Positions 60,001 to 64,000 of a DNA stretch of 64,000 nucleotides are shown here, one piece after another; within the stretch, counting starts at the first letter, position 1, and every line of letters begins with the position of its first letter. A program made the position numbers and the translations under genes. This stretch comes from Metallyticus violacea. Taxonomy: Eukaryota; Arthropoda; Insecta; Mantodea; Metallyticidae. Location of the stretch: the NCBI GenBank assembly GCA_030762175.1, contig CM060846.1:184566041-184630040 (forward strand), given 5' to 3'. The notes below the pieces were generated by a model. That model did no database searches and was not told where the DNA came from. It saw nothing but the letters and a program-made list of their open reading frames with translations.

Positions 60001-60760
60001 CCGGTGAGTTTCTTTTTTTATTAAGTGAGGGAAAATTACAATGTCGGCAACACCACTTACACTTGAATGCCCCATGTAGGTTTACAATTGCGTTAAAATG
60101 ACTGTCGTGGAAGATTACATCCATATGTTTATCGGTGTTAATTTCCGACTTGTAGAGGACATTTTTACCATTATAGCCGCCAAAAACAGTGATGGAATAC
60201 TCCTTTAGTACCACCTCAAAGAGTTTCACGTCGTCAAGTGTAAACGGGCCATCGGTTTTGCCTATTTGTTCACACAATTCTACAGCCTTTTGTTTTTGCA
60301 GATGATCATAACGCTTAATAGAACCATAATGAGTATCCCCGTCAATTTTGACTTTGCACACTGCGATGGCTCTAGGTAGACAAAGATTGTCTTTGTTTTT
60401 AATTTCTATAATTCCTCTGTTTTTGCTACAGTCATCGCAGCGTTTGTAGCATGAACCTGATATTTCATTTGTCCAAATACACGAAATTTTGATCGCCCCT
60501 CTCAACAAAAATTCTTTGTTACTTTGCATTATTTTCTCCCTTGATTTCAATATGGCTTCGGGATTCACCTGATCAAACCTACGAACACTGATGTTAAATG
60601 GCCTAGCAGGATTTTCGGTATCATGAATGGTTATTCCTATGAACCCTGGCTGATTTTTTAGTAGATTGTCATCCACAAAAGCTAAATAATCATGAAACAC
60701 CTTGGAAACCCATTGGTTAGGATCTGTATCTTTAGGCATCGAATTCACCATAATTTCAGT
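57098..60760 (-). pseudogene. Protein-primed DNA polymerase B, broken in at least six places
   Basis: Replicative PolB of Polintons (DNA_pol_B_2, protein-primed). Reading leftwards: N-terminal part 60,751-59,996; a Cys-rich zinc-ribbon-like part; Exo I FIDFECTQ (about 59,670); Exo II AHNLRSYDGQF (about 59,415); Exo III YCKTDVYLL (about 59,050); motif A DVCSLYP, motif B KLMLNSFWGKYG and motif C YFDTDS in the intact last 511 codons (58,633-57,098; residues 83-89, 270-281 and 366-371). Breaks: frameshifts near 60,045, 59,775, 59,480, 59,100 and 58,715 and an in-frame TAG at 58,786-58,788. The active-site residues all remain, so the damage is by indels and one stop rather than by loss of domains. 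Confidence 0.92.
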
Positions 60761-61500
60761 TTCAGCAAACCCAGAATAAATTTTTTAGCTACCCTCTGGC
60801 TATGGTTTATAATTTCGAAAGTTGGTTGGAAGGTTGCACTTACCTGTGGCTCAATGCTGGCAGCAGCAGAAGATGGTTCACCAATAGAAGCGTCACCAGA
60901 AGATGCACCCCCACCGGATGAGGAGTTTCCGATAGAGACCTGATTGGCAGCAGGATGATCAGCAGAAAATGGTTCACCAGTAGAAGTTTCACCAGAAAAT
61001 GCACCCCCACCGGACGAGGAGTTTCCGGTAGAGGCCTGATTGGCAGCAGGATGATCAGCAGAAGATGGTTCACCAATAGAAGTTTCACCAGAAGATGCAC
61101 CCCCACTGGATGAGGAGTCGTCACATGGTCTCCGCTCACCACGTGCTCTCTTGAGAGTGAGTTTGTTCCCATAGCGTGCTCTCTTCAGAGCAATGCTGGT
61201 AGAAGGATGATCACGGGCAGAAGACTTATCACCTTTGTTGACGAACTGGTCTAACATTGACGTGAAGCCTTCAACTAGACTCCACTCACCACGTGCTCTC
61301 TTGAGAGTAATGCTGGTAGAAGGATGATCACCGGAGTGTCCAGTAGAAGGACCATTATTTCTAGAAGTCTCCGCGCCAGTAGAAGGCCGGTCACCCGTGC
61401 TGGTGGAAGGATGAACACAGCCATCCATATTGCAAATAGAAGATTTGCCTCTGCTGTTGACGACCTTGCTAAGCTTGTTAATGGTAGACATGATTGTCAC
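60745..61500 (-). CDS. Ser/Gly/Pro-rich N-terminal region of the PolB gene (or separate ORF), 251 aa
   Basis: Starts at ATG 61,500 and is rich in Ser, Gly and Thr. It holds a 96-bp (32-codon) repeat, nearly three units, at about 60,880-61,130 (SSGGGASSGETS, GEPSSADHPAANQ) and 117-bp-spaced HPSTS..LKRARG units upstream. The LKRAR motifs could act as nuclear-localisation signals. The last 15 codons before 60,775 (PTFEIINHSQRVAKK) look like the usual start of the polymerase core, and the polymerase frame takes over by a -1 shift at a run of six A. I think this is the polymerase N-terminus separated by a small indel, but it could be a separate gene. Confidence 0.55.
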   Translation of the reverse strand: MTIMSTINKLSKVVNSRGKSSICNMDGCVHPSTSTGDRPSTGAETSRNNGPSTGHSGDHPSTSITLKRARGEWSLVEGFTSMLDQFVNKGDKSSARDHPSTSIALKRARYGNKLTLKRARGERRPCDDSSSSGGASSGETSIGEPSSADHPAANQASTGNSSSGGGAFSGETSTGEPFSADHPAANQVSIGNSSSGGGASSGDASIGEPSSAAASIEPQVSATFQPTFEIINHSQRVAKKFILGLLKLKLW

Positions 61501-61755
61501 GAGATATAACTGCCTTTCGTCGCGACAAAATTTTTATACATAACACTCCACTCCTAAGACCACGCCCCAGCCAATGAGAATTGGATTTCTACTGCACATG
61601 CGTATCCCTTCAACCAATCACGTTCACGGGGGTTTCTACTGCGCATGCGCAACCCTTCAACCAATCACCGTACAAAAAGGTTTTGGCGGGGGGAAGGCAT
61701 TCATTTTGCTAAGAAAGAGAGAGAAAATACAGGTGACGGTTTTTCGCCACATAAA
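61501..61755. promoter_or_regulatory. Bidirectional promoter-like block for the PolB operon
   Basis: On the minus strand a TATAAAAA box (61,531-61,538) lies about 27 bases before a CAGT initiator-like site (61,509-61,512) and shortly upstream of the ATG at 61,500. To the right are CCAAT/ATTGG boxes (about 61,570-61,584 and two CAACCAATCA) and a perfect TGCGCATGCGCA palindrome (61,640-61,651, NRF-1-type). 'tttctactgc(a/g)c...cccttcaaccaatcac' is tandemly duplicated with a period of about 47 bases. On the other side a plus-strand frame begins at 61,756. Confidence 0.65.
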
Positions 61756-61953
61756 ATGGCTTCAAAAGAAAATAAAAAAAAACTTTTATATTTTAGTTAC
61801 AAAGGGGGTAGTACTACAAACATAGTTAAGAAAAGAACCGGGCCAGCACTGAAAAATTCTATTAAAAGCATACGTGACCGGGGGTTTTTTCAAAGTATAC
61901 AAATGTATTTATTAGGAACCTTGATTTCTTATAGTGACAATGCTCACTTTTAG
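61756..61953 (+). CDS. Possible small plus-strand ORF, 65 aa, basic
   Basis: The only plus-strand frame in the Polinton that is plausibly a gene. It starts MASKENKKKLLYFSYKGG and continues with IVKKRTGPALKNSIKSIRDR. It sits just right of the bidirectional promoter block. Its 'KKRTGPAL' segment is repeated in decayed form in the 378-bp tandem array downstream, where the frame is broken. Function unknown; it may be non-coding. Confidence 0.35.
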   Translation: MASKENKKKLLYFSYKGGSTTNIVKKRTGPALKNSIKSIRDRGFFQSIQMYLLGTLISYSDNAHF

Positions 61954-62700
61954 AAATGCAGGTGGAGGGATTTTCAAAAGAACACCATTTATATTTTTAG
62001 TTTCAAAGGGGCTTAGCATAGTTAAGAAAAGAACTGGACCAGCACTGAAAATTCTTTTAAAAGCATACGTGACCGGGGGTTTGTTCAAAGAAATATAGCT
62101 GCTTACTTTTAGAAATGCAGGTGTCGGGGTTGTCGCTACGTAAGGAATATATACAGGTGTATAACCTTTTTCTTCTCTTATAACAATGACTTTTCTGGAC
62201 CAGAATTCTTTTAAAGCCATACGTGAAAGGACAAACAATTTCCGAAGGTTTGTTAAAGAAATGAATTTATAAAGGAACCTTGCTCCGTTTAGTGACAATT
62301 CTCTCGCTTAGAAATAGCTGGCCACTTTTAGAAATGCAGGTTGTGGGATTTTCAAAAGAACACCATTTATATTTTTAGTTACAAAGGGGCTTAGCATAGT
62401 TAAGAAAAGAACTGGACCAGCATTGAAAATTCTTTTAAAAGCATACGTGACCGGAGGTTTGTTCAAAGAAATATAGCTGCTTACTTTTAGAAATGCAGGT
62501 GTCGGGGTTTTCGCTACGTAAGGAACATATACAGGTGTATAGCCTTTTTCTTCTCTTATAACAATGACTTTTCTGGACCAGAATTCTTTTAAAGCCATGC
62601 GTGAAAGGACAAGCGATGTTCGAAGGTTTGTTAAAATACACAAATGAATTTATAAGCAAGAAAATCTTTGCTCCTTTTACTGACAATGCTCATGCAGGTG
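61912..62700. repeat. 378-bp tandem duplication plus partial third unit
   Basis: 'attttcaaaagaacaccatt' at about 61,970 recurs 378 bases later, as does most of the sequence between. A third, shorter piece begins near 62,668. Each unit itself contains two related sub-modules ('tggaccag...ttcttttaaa(a)gc(c)atacgtga'). Minus-strand frames of 128 codons (61,912-62,298) and 111 codons (62,308-62,643) are open in both units (MALKEFWSRKVIVIREEKGY in each), which may be real or a by-product of the duplication. Confidence 0.85.
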
Positions 62701-62943
62701 TCGGGGTTTTCGCTACGTAAGAGAAAGAACAATACAGTTTAAGAGTGAGGTCCGAGCGGCCGGCAGAACTCTCTTCGCGCGGGGTTTTAAGAAAGGAGAG
62801 GGTGGCAGCTATTGTGAAACACTCAGGTGCGAGCGTGTCAGTGGGGAACTGGAAACCCAGTGGCGGAAGGGCTCTGTCTTAATTACGATATCATTTTTGC
62901 GTATCCACGCAATACATTAATTGTATATGCTAATTGATGTCAT
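62700..62943. other. Polinton right end, no gene recognised
   Basis: GC-richer stretch (cgagcggccggcagaactct, ctcttcgcgcggggt) between the tandem array and the right terminal repeat. No coding frame or repeat was recognised. Confidence 0.5.
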
Positions 62944-63201
62944 ACACCCCCCTTTTCGGTGATTTAAATTGAATGCTAGATCAACCATTTAAATTGAAAT
63001 TTTTGATATCAACCCCACGCCCACCCCCCATCCAGCATCATCCCCACCATCACTCCCCACCACCATCGCTCCCCACCACCATCGCTCCACACCACCATCG
63101 CTCCCCACCACAACGCCCACCCCCCACTTTTTGATATCATTTGCATAATCAATTTAATCAGTTCAATTAATTTAATCACCGGAAACGGGATATATACTAC
63201 T
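62944..63201 (-). repeat. Right terminal inverted repeat of the Polinton
   Basis: The outer end is the inverse of the left terminus (GGGATATATACTACT). The inner end ccccccttttcggtgattta (about 62,948) pairs with the outer taatcaccggaaacggga (about 63,173-63,190), so this arm is also an inverted repeat by itself. The middle holds a minisatellite (about 63,045-63,115) with four copies of an ACCACCATCGCTCCCC-type unit that is absent from the left arm. Confidence 0.9.
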
Positions 63202-63417
63202 GAGGTCCGTCTTCCCTGACTCAAATTTTTTTCCAGGGTTTCCTCAGTCCTCATAACTGGCAAATGCCAGGGAGGTACCCTAAACTTAGCCCTGGAACGT
63301 TTCCTTCCTTAAGGAAAGAAAAGCCTTTCGCAATATATAATTTAATTTCATGTATCACCAGACCGTCTGTGGTACCTCATTAGTAAAAACGGGTGTTAAA
63401 CACGATTTTAAAAAAGG
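63202..63417 (+). repeat. SINE family 1, right part, split by the Polinton
   Basis: Starts with GAGGTC (target-site duplication) and continues with cgtcttccctgactcaaatt, ggcaaatgccagggaggtac, ggaacgtttccttcctt and the 3' signature gtaaaaacgggtgttaaaca. Compared with the copy at 28.25 kb, about 23 bases including the B box are missing at the insertion point. Confidence 0.85.
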
Positions 63418-63851
63418 ATTATCCCTCGTTCTTTTTCATCGCTCCTAGACTATTCAGGTTGCTCTTATACTGTAGAATAGGTACAGGAGTCATCATCGGA
63501 TTTTTATTGCTCTCGTCATCGTCGCCACCATCCGATTGTTCTGCAGTCATTTGTGTAACTATAAATATTTCTCAATTTCATCACTTGCGATAGTAAATTT
63601 AACATTAAAGGTAAGTATTATAAATATATCCAGCTAACTCATAGACGAGCAATTTTTAATGTACTAAAAGCTTTGTACTCATTGAGACCGGAAGTATACA
63701 ATTCTGTACATGGTAAAGCGTGCTTCATGATTTACATAAATGTGAATAGCAAAATATTACCCATATTAGGAATATTGCACAACATTTATAAATTAGATGC
63801 ATAAGTTTAAAAGATTTTATTATGCGAGAAAACCATAAATTTATTACTTAC

Positions 63852-63866
63852 CTTGAAGAGTTTCAT
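63852..63866 (-). other. Candidate first coding exon of a host gene
   Basis: On the minus strand ATG AAA CTC TTC AAG is followed directly by the perfect donor GTAAGTAA. The upstream sequence (63,867-64,000) could be 5' UTR. A signal-peptide-type start (Met-Lys-Leu-Phe) would fit, but five codons cannot prove anything. If real, the Polinton lies inside the first intron of this gene. Confidence 0.2.
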
Positions 63867-64000
63867 TGTTTCACTTCCGATTGTTAGAAGTCACTTTCCC
63901 TTTTCGTGTTTGTAGCTTGGAGAAGATTACACTTCAGAGGATCCTTTCTAGATGTCTCTATCTTACCGTAACGCTAATACACTGTATCAGAAATGTCTGG

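Larger units (their letters stand above)
48638..63201 (-). mobile_element. Polinton/Maverick (adintovirus-like) element, 14,564 bp
   Basis: The ends are 5'-AGTAGTATATATCCC and its inverse ...GGGATATATACTACT-3', directly flanked by GAGGTC on both sides (48,632-48,637 and 63,202-63,207); a 6-bp duplication is the known Polinton signature. It codes for protein-primed PolB, a retroviral-type integrase, an FtsK/HerA-type packaging ATPase, an adenain-like protease and capsid proteins, the standard Polinton/adintovirus set, all on the minus strand. The polymerase, integrase and penton are broken, so this copy cannot be autonomous. The two terminal repeats differ in length and sequence, which also points to age. 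Confidence 0.95.

Noticed and set aside
60765..60785. Programmed -1 frameshift between the Ser-rich ORF and PolB
   Set aside because: The A-run followed by TTT does not give a canonical X XXY YYZ heptamer in the upstream frame, and PolB has other plain frameshifts; an indel is more likely.
1..64000. CRISPR array or prokaryotic operon
   Set aside because: No regularly spaced direct repeats with unique spacers exist; all tandem repeats found are microsatellites, SINE bodies or Polinton-internal duplications.

Overview
The window looks like a repeat-dominated, AT-rich stretch of a large arthropod (most likely insect) genome. The reasons are tRNA-derived SINEs, Jockey-type and other non-LTR retrotransposons, mariner/DUF4817, DDE_3-type and piggyBac transposase fossils, long (AAT)n/(ATT)n microsatellites, and one almost complete Polinton/Maverick (adintovirus-like) element. 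The species cannot be named from the sequence. No complete host gene is visible; three short stretches flanked by splice consensus (63-64 kb minus strand, 25.2 kb minus strand, 13.3 kb plus strand) are only candidate host exons.

Layout. 0-4.3 kb: no recognisable gene. 4.6-7.9 kb: long imperfect inverted repeats with an internal insertion and a SINE. 7.9-8.8 kb: DDE transposase fossil. 14.1-16 kb: two LINE 3' fragments. 16.5-23.5 kb: a mariner-type element with its own terminal inverted repeats, split by a roughly 4.8 kb minus-strand LINE. 23.5-26.1 kb: two related plus-strand reverse-transcriptase remnants. 27.2-36.9 kb: three broken Jockey-like elements in alternating orientation; SINE family 1 sits inside the endonuclease of the first and SINE family 2 inside the reverse transcriptase of the second, each with a target-site duplication. 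38-47 kb: more SINE copies, mariner, LINE, DDE_3 and piggyBac fossils, and long (AAT)n tracts.

48,638-63,201 is the centrepiece: a 14,564-bp Polinton with AGTAGTATATATCCC terminal repeats and an exact 6-bp target-site duplication (GAGGTC), inserted into a tRNA-Ser-derived SINE. Twelve genes all read leftwards on the minus strand, mostly with 1-4 base overlaps: protein-primed PolB, packaging ATPase, two small conserved Polinton-type proteins, integrase (with chromodomain), penton, pX/pVI-like core protein, major capsid protein, adenain-like protease, a 234-codon protein apparently made from three exons, and two further small proteins. PolB (at least six breaks), penton (four in-frame stops) and integrase (one frameshift) are broken. 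The capsid protein, pX, protease, ATPase and small proteins are open. The element is therefore a degraded endogenous virus-like element whose virion-assembly module is better preserved than its replication and integration module.

The right end of the element also holds a bidirectional-promoter-like block (TATA plus initiator for the PolB operon, CCAAT boxes, an NRF-1-type palindrome) and a 378-bp tandem duplication. Both element termini carry an internal inverted repeat that could fold into a hairpin.
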